From Afipia sp. (lineage in GTDB: Bacteria > Pseudomonadota > Alphaproteobacteria > Rhizobiales > Xanthobacteraceae), in assembly GCA_017308495.1 (NCBI GenBank), contig JAFKES010000085.1:1-34883 (forward strand): a DNA stretch of 34,883 nt, in the 5' to 3' direction. The notes under the pieces were generated by a model. It did no database searches and had not been told where the DNA came from. It worked only from the letters and a program-made list of their open reading frames with translations. Below are positions 26,856 to 34,883 of this stretch, one piece after another. Made by a program: the position numbers and the translations under genes. Each line of letters begins with the position of its first letter. The first letter of the stretch is position 1.

Positions 26856-27707
26856 ATGCGCTGGTGTGTCTCGATCGGGATGGTGGCGGCGGCCTGCGTA
26901 CTGGCGGGCGGCGATGTGCCGGGTTTTGCCGCGCCGGGCGGGCGGGCCGGCGGCGACACGCTGGCTCAGGGCCGCGACGAGGCGGCGCGCGTCGATGTTG
27001 AGCTGATCCTCGCGGTGGACGTGTCCTATTCCATGGACATGGAGGAACTGGCGCTGCAGCGCGAGGGTTACGCCGGCGCCATCACCTCGCGCGAATTCCT
27101 GCAGGCGCTGAAGACCGGCCCCACCGGCAAGGTGGCGGTGACCTATTTCGAATGGGCCGCCGCCGGCGACCAGAAGATCGTGGTGCCGTGGCGGGTGATC
27201 GACGGCCCGGAGTCCGCCGGCGCGGTGGCGGAGGAAATCCTGAAAGCGCCGCTGCGCCGCGCCTCGCGCACCTCGATCTCCGGCGCGATCAATTTCGCCA
27301 TGCCGCTGTTCGAGGCCAACGCCTATCGCGGCCTGCGCCGCGTCATCGACATTTCCGGCGACGGCCCCAACAACAACGGCGAGCCGGTGACGGTGGCGCG
27401 CGACGCGGCGCTGGCCAAAGGCGTCACCATCAACGGCCTGCCGATCATGTCCAAGGAGACCAATTTCGCCACCATGGATATCGAGAACCTCGATCTCTAT
27501 TACGAGGACTGCGTCATCGGCGGCGCGGGGTCGTTCGTGGTGCCGATCAAGACCCGCGAGAAGTTCAAGGAAGCGATCCGCACCAAGCTGGTGATGGAGG
27601 TGGCCCACCGCGTGCCCGAGCCGGTCGTCGTACCGGCCGCGACGCGCGAGCCGCGGGTGTCGTGCACCATCGGCGAGAAGATCTGGCAGGAACGCTGGGG
27701 ACGGTAG
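26856..27707 (+). CDS. DUF1194 von Willebrand factor A-like exported protein
   Basis: This 283-residue protein has a signal peptide (about 1-25, MVAAACVLAGGDVPGFAA) and a DUF1194 domain with a MIDAS-like DxSxS (D55, S57, S59; DVSYSMD). Further family marks are TSISGAINFAMPLF, RRVIDISGDGPNNNG and the C-terminal cysteine-containing IGEKIWQERW. Function is unknown; a metal-dependent adhesion or scaffolding role in the envelope is inferred from the fold. GGGAGGGG lies 6-8 bases before ATG 26856, so the longer open frame from 26817 is not used. It ends six bases from the stop of the convergent methyltransferase gene. Confidence 0.85.
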   Translation: MRWCVSIGMVAAACVLAGGDVPGFAAPGGRAGGDTLAQGRDEAARVDVELILAVDVSYSMDMEELALQREGYAGAITSREFLQALKTGPTGKVAVTYFEWAAAGDQKIVVPWRVIDGPESAGAVAEEILKAPLRRASRTSISGAINFAMPLFEANAYRGLRRVIDISGDGPNNNGEPVTVARDAALAKGVTINGLPIMSKETNFATMDIENLDLYYEDCVIGGAGSFVVPIKTREKFKEAIRTKLVMEVAHRVPEPVVVPAATREPRVSCTIGEKIWQERWGR

Positions 27708-27713
27708 GCGACA

Positions 27714-28952
27714 TCACCGCCTGAACCGCGCCACGATCTCCACATGCGGGGTGTGGCGAAACTGGTCCACCGGCGTGACGTCGTCGATCCGGAAACCGCC
27801 GTCGATCAGGATGCGGGCGTCGCGGGCGAAGGTCGCCGGATTGCACGACACCGCCACCACCCGCGCGATGCGGCTCGAAGCCAGTTGCTGCGACTGCGCC
27901 TGCGCGCCCTGGCGCGGCGGATCGAACACCACGGCGTCGTAGTCTCGCAGTTCCTGCGGCACCAGCGGGCGGCGGAACAGGTCGCGCGCGGTGGCGGCGA
28001 GCGGCTTCAGCCCCTGCGTGGTCCGCACCGCCTGTTGCAGGGCGGCGATGGCGGCGGCGTCGCTGTCGAAGGCGGAGACTTTCATCGTCTCCGCCAGCCG
28101 CAGCGCGAACGGGCCGAAGCCGCAGAACAGGTCGGCGACGTGTTTCGCGCCTTTACAACGGGCGATGGCCAGCGCCGCCAGCGTTGCCTCGCCGAGCGTG
28201 GTCGGCTGCATGAAAGATCCCGGCGGCAGCGTCACGCGCGCCTTGCCGATCTCGATCACCGGCGGCCGGCGCTGGATGACGAGTTCGCCATGGCGCGTCA
28301 GCCGCGCGAGGTCGTGCGTCTCGGCGAGGCGCGACAGCGTCGTCAGCATCGCGGCGTCGAGCGGCCCGGTGCCGCGCACGTCGACGTCGAGGCCGTTGGC
28401 GGCGGCGGTGATCTGGATGTCGAGCGGCTTCTTCACCGGCTCAAGCAGTTCGGCGATGGCGCTCGCTGCGGTGAGCGCGCCGTGCATGGCGGGATCGAGG
28501 ATCGGGCAATGGTCGATGGCGATGATCTCGCGGCGTCCGGCGGCGGCGAAGCCGACGCGCAGGATGCCCTGCGAACTCAGCCGCGCATGCAGCGTCATGC
28601 GGCGGCGGCCCGCGCCGTGGGCGTCGATCAGGTCGCCAACCTCGCAGGCGATGCCGGCATGGTCGAGCAGGTCGACCACGATCCGCCGCTTCCAGTTGCG
28701 ATAGGCGTCCGCCTGCCAGTGCTGGATGGCACAGCCGCCGCAGGTGCCGAAATGCGGGCAGAACGGGTCGATGCGCTCCGCGCTCGGCGCGATCACATGG
28801 GCGAGCGCGCGCCGGTCCGGATGGCCGGGCTCCGCCATTACTTCCACGGTCTCGCCGCCGAGCGTGTAGGGCACATAGATGCTGGCGCCATTCGACAGCG
28901 CGAGGCCGTCGCCGAAATGGCCGACATGATCGATGGTGAGGCGTTCGGTCAT
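27714..28952 (-). CDS. RumA/TrmA-family RNA (uracil-5-)methyltransferase
   Basis: This 412-residue cytoplasmic enzyme has an iron-sulphur cluster motif (C65, C71 and C74 in [10 protein letters not shown], then DHCPI near 147). A class I SAM fold follows, with [14 protein letters not shown] as motif I, FDPPRQGA and the catalytic cysteine in [10 protein letters not shown]. It should methylate uracil in 23S rRNA or tRNA; the position cannot be fixed from sequence, so RlmD, RlmC and TrmA-like roles remain open. There is a short TRAM-like N terminus ([14 protein letters not shown]). It is the last gene of the minus-strand run, one base after tlyA's stop. Confidence 0.92.
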   Translation of the reverse strand: MTERLTIDHVGHFGDGLALSNGASIYVPYTLGGETVEVMAEPGHPDRRALAHVIAPSAERIDPFCPHFGTCGGCAIQHWQADAYRNWKRRIVVDLLDHAGIACEVGDLIDAHGAGRRRMTLHARLSSQGILRVGFAAAGRREIIAIDHCPILDPAMHGALTAASAIAELLEPVKKPLDIQITAAANGLDVDVRGTGPLDAAMLTTLSRLAETHDLARLTRHGELVIQRRPPVIEIGKARVTLPPGSFMQPTTLGEATLAALAIARCKGAKHVADLFCGFGPFALRLAETMKVSAFDSDAAAIAALQQAVRTTQGLKPLAATARDLFRRPLVPQELRDYDAVVFDPPRQGAQAQSQQLASSRIARVVAVSCNPATFARDARILIDGGFRIDDVTPVDQFRHTPHVEIVARFRR

Positions 28953-28953
28953 A

Positions 28954-29685
28954 TTATCCGCGCCGCGCGCCGAGGAAGAATTCGGCGTTGCCGTCGCCGC
29001 CGGCGATGGATGACGGAAACACCTTGATCCCGGTGCAGCCGAGTTCCGCTGCGAAGGCGGCGATGTCGTGGCAGACGGCCTTGTGAACCGCAGCGTCGCG
29101 GATGATGCCTTTCTTGGAATGTTTGCGGTCGGCCTCGAACTGCGGCTTGATCAGCGCCAGGAGATGCATCGGCGCTGCGGCGAGCGGCAGCACCGCCGGC
29201 AGGATCAGCTTCAGCGAGATGAAGCTTGCGTCGATCACCACGACGTCCGGCCGGATCTCCAGCCGCTTGCCGGCCAGCGCGCGGATATCGGTGCCTTCCA
29301 TCGAGACGATGCGGGCATTGCCGCGCAGGCTCGGATGCAACTGGTCGTGGCCGACATCGATGGCATAGACGAGGCTCGCGCCGTTGGCGAGCAGCACCTC
29401 GGTGAAGCCGCCGGTGGACGCACCGACATCGACGCAGACATGGTCCTCGATCTCGATGGGATATTGTTCCAGCGCGCCGGCGAGCTTGACGCCGCCGCGC
29501 GACACCCACGGATGCGCTGGCTCGGCCATAATCTCGGCATCGACGGCAATGGGGTCGGACGCCTTGGCGATGGTGACGCCATTGGCGCTGACGCCGCCCG
29601 CCGCAATGGCGGCCTGGGCGCGGGTGCGGCTCTCGAACAGCCCGCGCTCGACCAGAACGACGTCGGCGCGCTTGCGTGTGGTCAT
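28954..29685 (-). CDS. tlyA: TlyA-family rRNA methyltransferase / hemolysin-like protein
   Basis: This 243-residue cytoplasmic protein combines an S4 RNA-binding domain (about 5-65, [31 protein letters not shown]) with an FtsJ-type methyltransferase domain ([51 protein letters not shown]). The family methylates ribose 2'-OH of cytidine in rRNA; the hemolysin name is historical. It lies 15 bases downstream of dxs and one base before the RumA-type gene, so it should be co-transcribed with both. Confidence 0.92.
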   Translation of the reverse strand: MTTRKRADVVLVERGLFESRTRAQAAIAAGGVSANGVTIAKASDPIAVDAEIMAEPAHPWVSRGGVKLAGALEQYPIEIEDHVCVDVGASTGGFTEVLLANGASLVYAIDVGHDQLHPSLRGNARIVSMEGTDIRALAGKRLEIRPDVVVIDASFISLKLILPAVLPLAAAPMHLLALIKPQFEADRKHSKKGIIRDAAVHKAVCHDIAAFAAELGCTGIKVFPSSIAGGDGNAEFFLGARRG

Positions 29686-29700
29686 GGTCGGCCCTCCTGA

Positions 29701-31635
29701 CTAGGCTGGCTTCACCGTCTCCGCCGCCCTGTCCCGGCCCAGCGCCTCGAACACCTTGGTGACGATGCCGTCGGCGTCGAGCTTCGCCTGCTCGTACATC
29801 TTCGCCGGGGTGTCGTGGTCGAGGAACACGTCCGGCAGCACCATGGTGCGCACCCGCAGGCCCTTGTCCAGTGCGCCGTGATCGGCCAGCGCCTGCAGCA
29901 CATGCGTGCCGAAGCCGCCGATGGAGCCTTCCTCGATGGTGATCAGCGCCTCGTTGTCGCGCGCCAGCGTGAGGATCATGTCGAGATCGAGCGGCTTCAT
30001 GAAGCGAGCGTCGGCCACCGTGGTGGCGAAGCCGAAACCGTCGAGCGCGTCGGCAGCCTTGAGGCATTCGCCGAGCCGCGCGCCGAACGACAGCAACGCC
30101 ACCTTGGTGCCGTTGTCGCCGCCCTCGCGCATGATGCGGCCCTTACCGATCGGCAGCGGCACGCCGACCTCCGGCATCTCGACGCCGCGGCCCTCGCCGC
30201 GCGGGTAGCGGAGCGCGCTCGGCGCGTCATCGATCGCCACCTGCGTCGCCACCATGTGCACGAGATCGGCCTCGTCGGCGGCGGCCATGATGATGAAGCC
30301 GGGCAGGCAGCCCAGATAGACGTTGTCGAACGATCCGGCATGGGTCGCTCCGTCGGCGCCGACGAGGCCGGCGCGGTCGAGCGCGAAGCGCACCGGCAGG
30401 TGCTGGATCGCGACGTCGTGCACCACCTGGTCGTAGCCGCGCTGCAGGAAGGTGGAGTAGATCGCGACGAACGGCTTGAAGCCCTCGGTGGCGAGGCCGG
30501 CGGCGAAGGTCACCGCGTGCTGTTCGGCGATGCCGACATCGAAGGTGCGCTTCGGGAACGATTTCTCGAAGATATCGACGCCGGTGCCCGATGGCATCGC
30601 CGCGGTGATGGCGACGATCTTGTCGTCCTTCTCGGCTTCCTTGACGAGGCTCTGTCCGAACACGCTGGTGTAGGACGGTGCGTTGGATTTGGCCTTGGCC
30701 TGCTTGCCGGTGATGACGTCGAACTTGACCACGCCGTGATATTTGTCGGCGGCGGCTTCGGCGGGCGCGTAGCCTTTGCCCTTCTGCGTCACCACATGGA
30801 CCAGGATCGGGCCCTTCTCGGCGTCGCGCACGTTGGTCAGCACCGGCAGCAGGTGATCGAGGTTGTGGCCGTCGATGGGGCCGACATAGAAGAAGCCCAT
30901 CTCCTCGAACAGCGTGCCGCCGGTCATCATGCCGCGGGCATATTCCTCGGCGCGCAGCGCGCGCTCCTCGAAGAAGCGCGGCAGCTTGTGGGCGAGATTT
31001 TTCAGCGCCTCTCGGGCCGATCCGTAGGTCTGGCCCGACAGCAGCCGCGCCAGATAGGCCGACATCGCACCGACCGGCGGGGCGATCGACATGTCGTTGT
31101 CGTTGAGGATGACGATGAGGCGCGAATGCATCGCACCGGCGTTGTTCATCGCCTCATAGGCCATGCCGGCGGACATCGAGCCGTCGCCGATCACGGCGAT
31201 GATGTTGTTGTCGCCGCCGGTGAGGTCGCGCGCCACCGCCATGCCGAGGCCGGCGGAAATCGACGTGGACGAATGCGCCGCGCCGAACGGATCGTAGTCG
31301 CTCTCCGAACGCTTGGTGAAGCCGGACAGCCCGTTGCCCATGCGTAGGGTGCGGATGCGGTCGCGGCGGCCGGTGAGAATCTTGTGCGGATAGGCCTGGT
31401 GGCCGACGTCCCAGATGATGCGGTCGGCCGGGGTGTTGAACACGTAATGCAGCGCGGTGGTGAGTTCGACCACGCCGAGTCCGGCGCCGAGATGGCCGCC
31501 GGTGACGGAGACGGCGTCGATGGTCTCCTGTCGCAGTTCGTCGGCGAACTGGCGCAGTTGCTCGGGCTTGAGCTTGCGCAGCAGGTCCGGCGTCGGCGCG
31601 GAATCGAGAAGGGGCGTCTTGCTGGTGTCTGGCAC
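29701..31635 (-). CDS. dxs: 1-deoxy-D-xylulose-5-phosphate synthase
   Basis: This 644-residue thiamine-diphosphate enzyme joins pyruvate and glyceraldehyde 3-phosphate as the first step of the MEP isoprenoid route. The TPP motif [18 protein letters not shown], the substrate-binding histidines in GHLGAGLG and [12 protein letters not shown], and [18 protein letters not shown] in the transketolase-like part are as expected. The start is GTG at 31635; the next codons upstream run into a stop at 31644, so no earlier start is possible. There is no strong Shine-Dalgarno. It has a 271-base leader after xseB, which may hold its own promoter. Confidence 0.97.
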   Translation of the reverse strand: MPDTSKTPLLDSAPTPDLLRKLKPEQLRQFADELRQETIDAVSVTGGHLGAGLGVVELTTALHYVFNTPADRIIWDVGHQAYPHKILTGRRDRIRTLRMGNGLSGFTKRSESDYDPFGAAHSSTSISAGLGMAVARDLTGGDNNIIAVIGDGSMSAGMAYEAMNNAGAMHSRLIVILNDNDMSIAPPVGAMSAYLARLLSGQTYGSAREALKNLAHKLPRFFEERALRAEEYARGMMTGGTLFEEMGFFYVGPIDGHNLDHLLPVLTNVRDAEKGPILVHVVTQKGKGYAPAEAAADKYHGVVKFDVITGKQAKAKSNAPSYTSVFGQSLVKEAEKDDKIVAITAAMPSGTGVDIFEKSFPKRTFDVGIAEQHAVTFAAGLATEGFKPFVAIYSTFLQRGYDQVVHDVAIQHLPVRFALDRAGLVGADGATHAGSFDNVYLGCLPGFIIMAAADEADLVHMVATQVAIDDAPSALRYPRGEGRGVEMPEVGVPLPIGKGRIMREGGDNGTKVALLSFGARLGECLKAADALDGFGFATTVADARFMKPLDLDMILTLARDNEALITIEEGSIGGFGTHVLQALADHGALDKGLRVRTMVLPDVFLDHDTPAKMYEQAKLDADGIVTKVFEALGRDRAAETVKPA

Positions 31636-31785
31636 GTGGCGTTATCCGCAATGAAAGCGAGGAGACGGAGCAATCGGACGAAAGTGAATGGGACGGAAGC
31701 GATGGAATGACAGCGATGGAGCGTGGGGAGCCCGCCGGTTCCGGCGCTGAACGCGGCCCCGCGAGCGCCGGGCGGCGCGTCGTGA

Positions 31786-31812
31786 CTTATACCAATTCCA
31801 GAACGATGCCAA
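31786..31812 (-). promoter_or_regulatory. weak candidate promoter in the dxs leader
   Basis: On the minus strand TTGGCA is followed after 15 bases by TATAAG. The spacing is one or two bases short and the -35 is weak. The A+T-richer patch in the xseB-dxs gap makes an internal operon promoter plausible. The rest of the 271-base gap contains no gene. Confidence 0.3.
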
Positions 31813-31906
31813 TCCGTTGGGCGCGCGGCTCTCCCGCGTCGGAACCGGCGCTGGGCGGTGGGAGAAAACATAGGCGCGAGAACGCGGAAAAGGCGTTGGG
31901 CGCGTG

Positions 31907-32158
31907 CTACTGCACGTCGAGCGGCTCGGTGCCGACGGCCTGTCCGGAAGCATCGGTCGTGATCTTGTCGACGCGGGCCTCTGCCTGACGCAGCAGATCC
32001 TCGCAGCGCCGCTTCAGGCTCTCGCCGCGCTCGTAGATCGCCACCGATTCCTCCAGCGGCACCTTGCCGTCCTCGAGACGCTTGACGATGGATTCGAGTT
32101 CCTCGATGGCGCGCTCGAAGGACAGGGTCTTGACGTCGGCGTGGGCGGGTTGGGCCAT
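31907..32158 (-). CDS. xseB: exodeoxyribonuclease VII small subunit
   Basis: This 83-residue protein is the small subunit of exonuclease VII, which with XseA degrades single-stranded DNA. The core SFERAIEELESIVKRLEDGKVPLEESVAIYERGESLKRRCEDLLRQAEARV is two short helices typical of XseB. GAGGAA lies 9 bases before ATG 32158; the open frame extends to 32248, but that part has no homology and MAQPAHA is the normal start. The partner xseA is not in the window. In these bacteria xseB often sits beside dxs. Confidence 0.93.
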   Translation of the reverse strand: MAQPAHADVKTLSFERAIEELESIVKRLEDGKVPLEESVAIYERGESLKRRCEDLLRQAEARVDKITTDASGQAVGTEPLDVQ

Positions 32159-32306
32159 GATGGAGTTCCTCACTCGACGGGAACGCTCGCGGATAATATC
32201 GCCACGAACGACGCGCCGCACGAATCTGGACGCGCTTTGCGGGCGCAATATGGCGGCAATGTAGCGTGATTTGCCGCGAAGTGCACGGCACTGACTGACG
32301 AAAACG

Positions 32307-33236
32307 CTAGTTGTCCATCAGTGCCGCGACATGTACGGCGACGGAATCGCGCAGGCCCTGCAGATCGTAGCCACCTTCGAGCACGGAGACGATTCGGCCC
32401 TGGGCGGTGGCGTCGGCCACCTCCATCAGCTTGCGCGTCACCCACAGATAGTCATCCTCGCGCAGTTCGAGGCCACCGAGCGGATCGCGCCAGTGCGCGT
32501 CGAATCCGGCGGAGATCACGATCAGGTCCGGCGAGAAATGCTGGAGCCGCGGCAGGATCGCGAAGTCGAACGCCTCGCGGAATTCGCGGCTGCCGTTGCC
32601 TTCATGCAGCGGGGCGTTGACGATGGTGTCGTTGTCGCCGCGCTCCTGGATGGCGCCGGTGCCGGGAAACAGCGGCATCTGGTGGGTCGAGGCATACATC
32701 ACGCGGCGGTCGGCCCAGAAGATCTCCTGGGTGCCGTTGCCGTGATGCACGTCGAAATCCACCACGGCGACGCGCTCGGCGCCGTATTGCCGCTGGGCGT
32801 AGCGCGCGGCGATGGCGGCGCTGTCGAAGAAGCAGAAGCCCATCGGCCGCATGCTTTCGGCATGGTGGCCGGGCGGACGGGTGCCGACGAAAGCGTTGGT
32901 GCGCGGGTTGGTCATCACCGCGTCAACGGCGGCGACCGCGCCGCCGGTGGCGCGCAGCGCGGCCTCCAGCGTTCCCGGCGACATCGCGGTGTCGCCGTCG
33001 AGATAGATCATCCCCTCGGTCGGCGCGATGGCGCGGATCTCGTCGATGTATTCGTTGGTGTGGCACAGCGCGATCACGTCGAGATCGGCGACCGGCGCCT
33101 CGTGGCGCACCAGCGCGTCGAACTTCTCGTGGCTGAGCCCCTGTTCGATCGCCCGCAACCGGTCCGGCCGTTCGGGATGGCCCGGCGGGGTGAGATGGTT
33201 GAGGCCGGCGGAGTGGTGATAATAGAGCGTCGTCAT
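32307..33236 (-). CDS. histone deacetylase-family amidohydrolase
   Basis: This 309-residue cytoplasmic zinc enzyme has the HDAC fold. The catalytic pair is RPPGHHAE (H124-H125). Zinc ligands are D162 and H164 in FDVHHGNGT and D246 in SAGFDAH, and the conserved tyrosine is in EGGYD. Bacterial relatives deacetylate acetylpolyamines or other small amides, or act on acetyl-lysine; the substrate is not evident. The start ATG 33236 gives MTTLYYHHSAGLNHLTPPGHPERP. It lies 38 bases downstream of the enoyl-CoA hydratase gene and upstream of xseB, so it is likely in the same transcript. Confidence 0.9.
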   Translation of the reverse strand: MTTLYYHHSAGLNHLTPPGHPERPDRLRAIEQGLSHEKFDALVRHEAPVADLDVIALCHTNEYIDEIRAIAPTEGMIYLDGDTAMSPGTLEAALRATGGAVAAVDAVMTNPRTNAFVGTRPPGHHAESMRPMGFCFFDSAAIAARYAQRQYGAERVAVVDFDVHHGNGTQEIFWADRRVMYASTHQMPLFPGTGAIQERGDNDTIVNAPLHEGNGSREFREAFDFAILPRLQHFSPDLIVISAGFDAHWRDPLGGLELREDDYLWVTRKLMEVADATAQGRIVSVLEGGYDLQGLRDSVAVHVAALMDN

Positions 33237-33274
33237 TCTGGCGTGTCTTCCCGGTCGCGGAGGAAAAGTGGAGC

Positions 33275-34039
33275 TTACGCTTTCTTCTTGCGGGCGAAGA
33301 ACGCGGCGAAGGCGTTGCGCGCCTCGTCGGATTTGAGGCGCTGGCCGAACAGCTGCGTTTCCTCCTCAACCCGGCGCAGCACGTCCTCGCGCGCGGGCTT
33401 GAGCAGCTTGCGCGACAGCGCCACCGCTTCCGGCGGCAATGCGGCGATCTCGCGCGCCACCTTGAGCGCCTCGACCTCGGTGTGGCCGGGCGCTACCACC
33501 GCGTTGACGAAGCCGGCCTCGCGGGCTTCGTCCGCGTTGACCGCGCGGCCCATCACCAGCATCGCGAAGGCGCGCTGGTGGCCCATGGTGCGCGGCGCGA
33601 GCAGGCTGGAGGCGGCCTCCGGCACCAGTCCGAGATGGATGAACGGCGTCGAGAACGTCGCGGTGGTCGAGGCCAGCACGTAGTCGCAGTGAAACAGCAT
33701 GGTGGTGCCGATCCCGACGGCGATGCCGTCCACGGCGCCGATCAGCGGCTTCTCGTTCATGGCCAGCGCCGTGATGAACCGGCTGGCCGCCATCGGCCGG
33801 GCGTCGTCGTTGCCGGTGGCATTGGCCCGGGCGAAGTCCTCAAGGTCGTTGCCGGCGGTGAACACCCCGGAGCCGCCGGAGATCACGATGCTGCGGATCG
33901 CCGGGTTGGACTGCGCCGAGGTGATCGCCTCCGTCATCGCGGTGTACATGCCCTGGGTCAGCGCGTTCTTCTTGTCCGGCCGGCGCATGGCGATGACGCG
34001 GGCGGCGTTCTCATCGGTGACGATCACGTGGTCGGTCAT
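33275..34039 (-). CDS. enoyl-CoA hydratase/isomerase-family protein
   Basis: This 254-residue crotonase-fold protein has the two oxyanion-hole segments: SGGSGVFTAGNDL (near 54-66) and AVDGIAVGIGTTM (near 103-115). The glutamate-containing HLGLVPEAASSLLA region follows, and the end is FAAFFARKKKA. The usual crotonase catalytic glutamates are not both at standard spacing, so the reaction may be hydration, isomerisation or another CoA chemistry. It is the first gene of the minus-strand run and diverges from the dioxygenase-like gene at the right edge. Cytoplasmic. Confidence 0.87.
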   Translation of the reverse strand: MTDHVIVTDENAARVIAMRRPDKKNALTQGMYTAMTEAITSAQSNPAIRSIVISGGSGVFTAGNDLEDFARANATGNDDARPMAASRFITALAMNEKPLIGAVDGIAVGIGTTMLFHCDYVLASTTATFSTPFIHLGLVPEAASSLLAPRTMGHQRAFAMLVMGRAVNADEAREAGFVNAVVAPGHTEVEALKVAREIAALPPEAVALSRKLLKPAREDVLRRVEEETQLFGQRLKSDEARNAFAAFFARKKKA

Positions 34040-34185
34040 AAACGGGTCCTGGGGGTTGTCCGGCGTGTCCGGGCATGCGGACGCCGGCGCAGGCTGGCGC
34101 AGTGGGTGCCTTCATCCTACATCATGGGGTGGACCGACAGGAATGGCCATCTCGATCCCGCCATGGCCTGAGAAGGGATATCGCC

Positions 34186-34883
34186 ATGCAGCTCACCGGC
34201 ATCCATCATCTGACCGCGATTTCGGCCCATGCCCGCGACAATCTGGCGTTTTACACAGGCGTGCTCGGCCTGCGGCTGGTGAAAAAGACCGTCAACCAGG
34301 ACGATGTCAGCGCCTACCATCTGTTCTATGCCGACGGAAAGGCCAGCCCCGGCACCGACCTGACGTTCTTCGACTGGCCGGCGGCGCGCGAGCAGCGCGG
34401 CACCCGAAGCGTGTCGCGCACCGGGCTGCGGGTGGGCGGCGAGAAGGCGCTCGGCTTCTGGCAGGATCGCCTGCTTCGGCTCGGTGCTCATGCTGGCAAG
34501 GTGACCGAGGTCGACGGCCGGCTGACGCTGCCGTTCGAGGATCCGGAAGGCCAGCGGCTGGTGCTGGTGGACGATGGCGGCCATGGCGACGCCCATCCGT
34601 GGGAGAAAAGCCCGGTGCCGGCCGAGCATCAGATCCGCGGCCTCGGCCCGATCGTGCTCAACGTGCCGGATCTCGCGCGCACCGCGCGGGTGCTGACCGG
34701 CGTGATGAACATGCAGCGCGTGCGCGATTACGCCTCGCCGGACGGCGAGCACCGTATCGAGGTGTTCAGCATGGGCGAGGGCGGCGTCGGTGCGGAATTG
34801 CACGTGCTCGAACAGAAGGACCTGCCGGCGGCGCGGCAAGGCGCGGGCGGCGTGCACCACGTCGCCTTCCGCACGCCGGACGA
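34186..34883 (+). CDS. VOC-superfamily ring-cleaving dioxygenase-like protein (3' end outside the window)
   Basis: The frame from ATG 34186 stays open to the right edge (232 codons and two bases). AGAAGGGA lies 7 bases before it. The opening [20 protein letters not shown] and the later [12 protein letters not shown] have the paired histidines of VOC metalloenzymes, and the two halves repeat the fold ([20 protein letters not shown] in the second). The arrangement matches PcpA/LinE-type hydroquinone or (MhqO-like) ring-cleaving dioxygenases. The third metal ligand, a glutamate, should lie beyond the window, so activity cannot be confirmed. A glyoxalase/bleomycin-resistance protein is the alternative. 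Confidence 0.8.
   Translation, partial: MQLTGIHHLTAISAHARDNLAFYTGVLGLRLVKKTVNQDDVSAYHLFYADGKASPGTDLTFFDWPAAREQRGTRSVSRTGLRVGGEKALGFWQDRLLRLGAHAGKVTEVDGRLTLPFEDPEGQRLVLVDDGGHGDAHPWEKSPVPAEHQIRGLGPIVLNVPDLARTARVLTGVMNMQRVRDYASPDGEHRIEVFSMGEGGVGAELHVLEQKDLPAARQGAGGVHHVAFRTPD

Noticed and set aside
24792-27608. Upstream extension of the orphan membrane-protein frame, through ClC and DUF1194, to about 1189 codons
   Set aside because: Antisense to two confident genes with shadow composition; only the part after ATG 24791 looks like a membrane protein.
32287-32325. GGCACTGA/TCAGTGCC inverted repeat spanning the deacetylase-like stop
   Set aside because: Only 8 bp with a loop of over 20 bases and one arm in the coding end; too weak to call.

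Overview
The window looks like a chromosomal segment of a high-GC alphaproteobacterium of the Bradyrhizobium / Rhodopseudomonas / Afipia / Nitrobacter group (Nitrobacteraceae). I infer this from protein similarity recalled from memory, the codon bias, and three kinds of intergenic palindromic repeat typical of those genomes. No database was searched. I see no tRNA, rRNA, CRISPR array, transposase, integrase or phage gene. Most of the region is housekeeping and core metabolism.

Layout. 1-5120: the 3' end of glutaryl-CoA dehydrogenase, a composite palindromic repeat, a metallo-beta-lactamase-fold hydrolase converging on a DUF1499 membrane protein, an AlkK-like acyl-CoA ligase, and a divergent exported extensin-like protein. 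5173-9713: two tandem lipoprotein L,D-transpeptidases, a CorA-type metal transporter, and a LigD-like protein with phosphoesterase and polymerase domains but no ligase domain. 9914-13553: Ohr-type peroxidase, SDR oxidoreductase, pdxH, an RT0821-type lipoprotein and a DnaJ/CbpA-type co-chaperone. 13702-18368 (all minus): a Tat-exported succinylglutamate desuccinylase/aspartoacylase-like protein, an alpha/beta hydrolase, ilvD and crcB. 18793-24042 (all plus): a CorC/HlyC-type CBS protein, an EamA transporter, fabI, a histidine phosphatase and aroC, with two repeat elements around the phosphatase gene. 24039-27707: a lower-GC orphan membrane protein, a ClC-type channel/antiporter with CBS domains, and a DUF1194 von Willebrand-like protein. 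27714-34039 (all minus): a probable operon of enoyl-CoA hydratase, histone-deacetylase-like amidohydrolase, xseB, dxs, tlyA and a RumA-type RNA methyltransferase. The window ends inside a ring-cleaving-dioxygenase-like gene of the VOC superfamily.

The best regulatory find is upstream of crcB on the minus strand: a fluoride riboswitch (crcB RNA motif) preceded by a sigma-70-like promoter and followed by a hairpin that would compete for the aptamer's 3' pseudoknot strand. The aptamer carries an apparent covarying change relative to the best-known structure. Other candidates are a hairpin that sequesters the ribosome binding site of the alpha/beta hydrolase, a 20-bp palindrome just before aroC, and the ligase-less LigD.

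I did not find a clearly undescribed multi-gene system. The candidates are individual variants and regulatory structures, graded as such.
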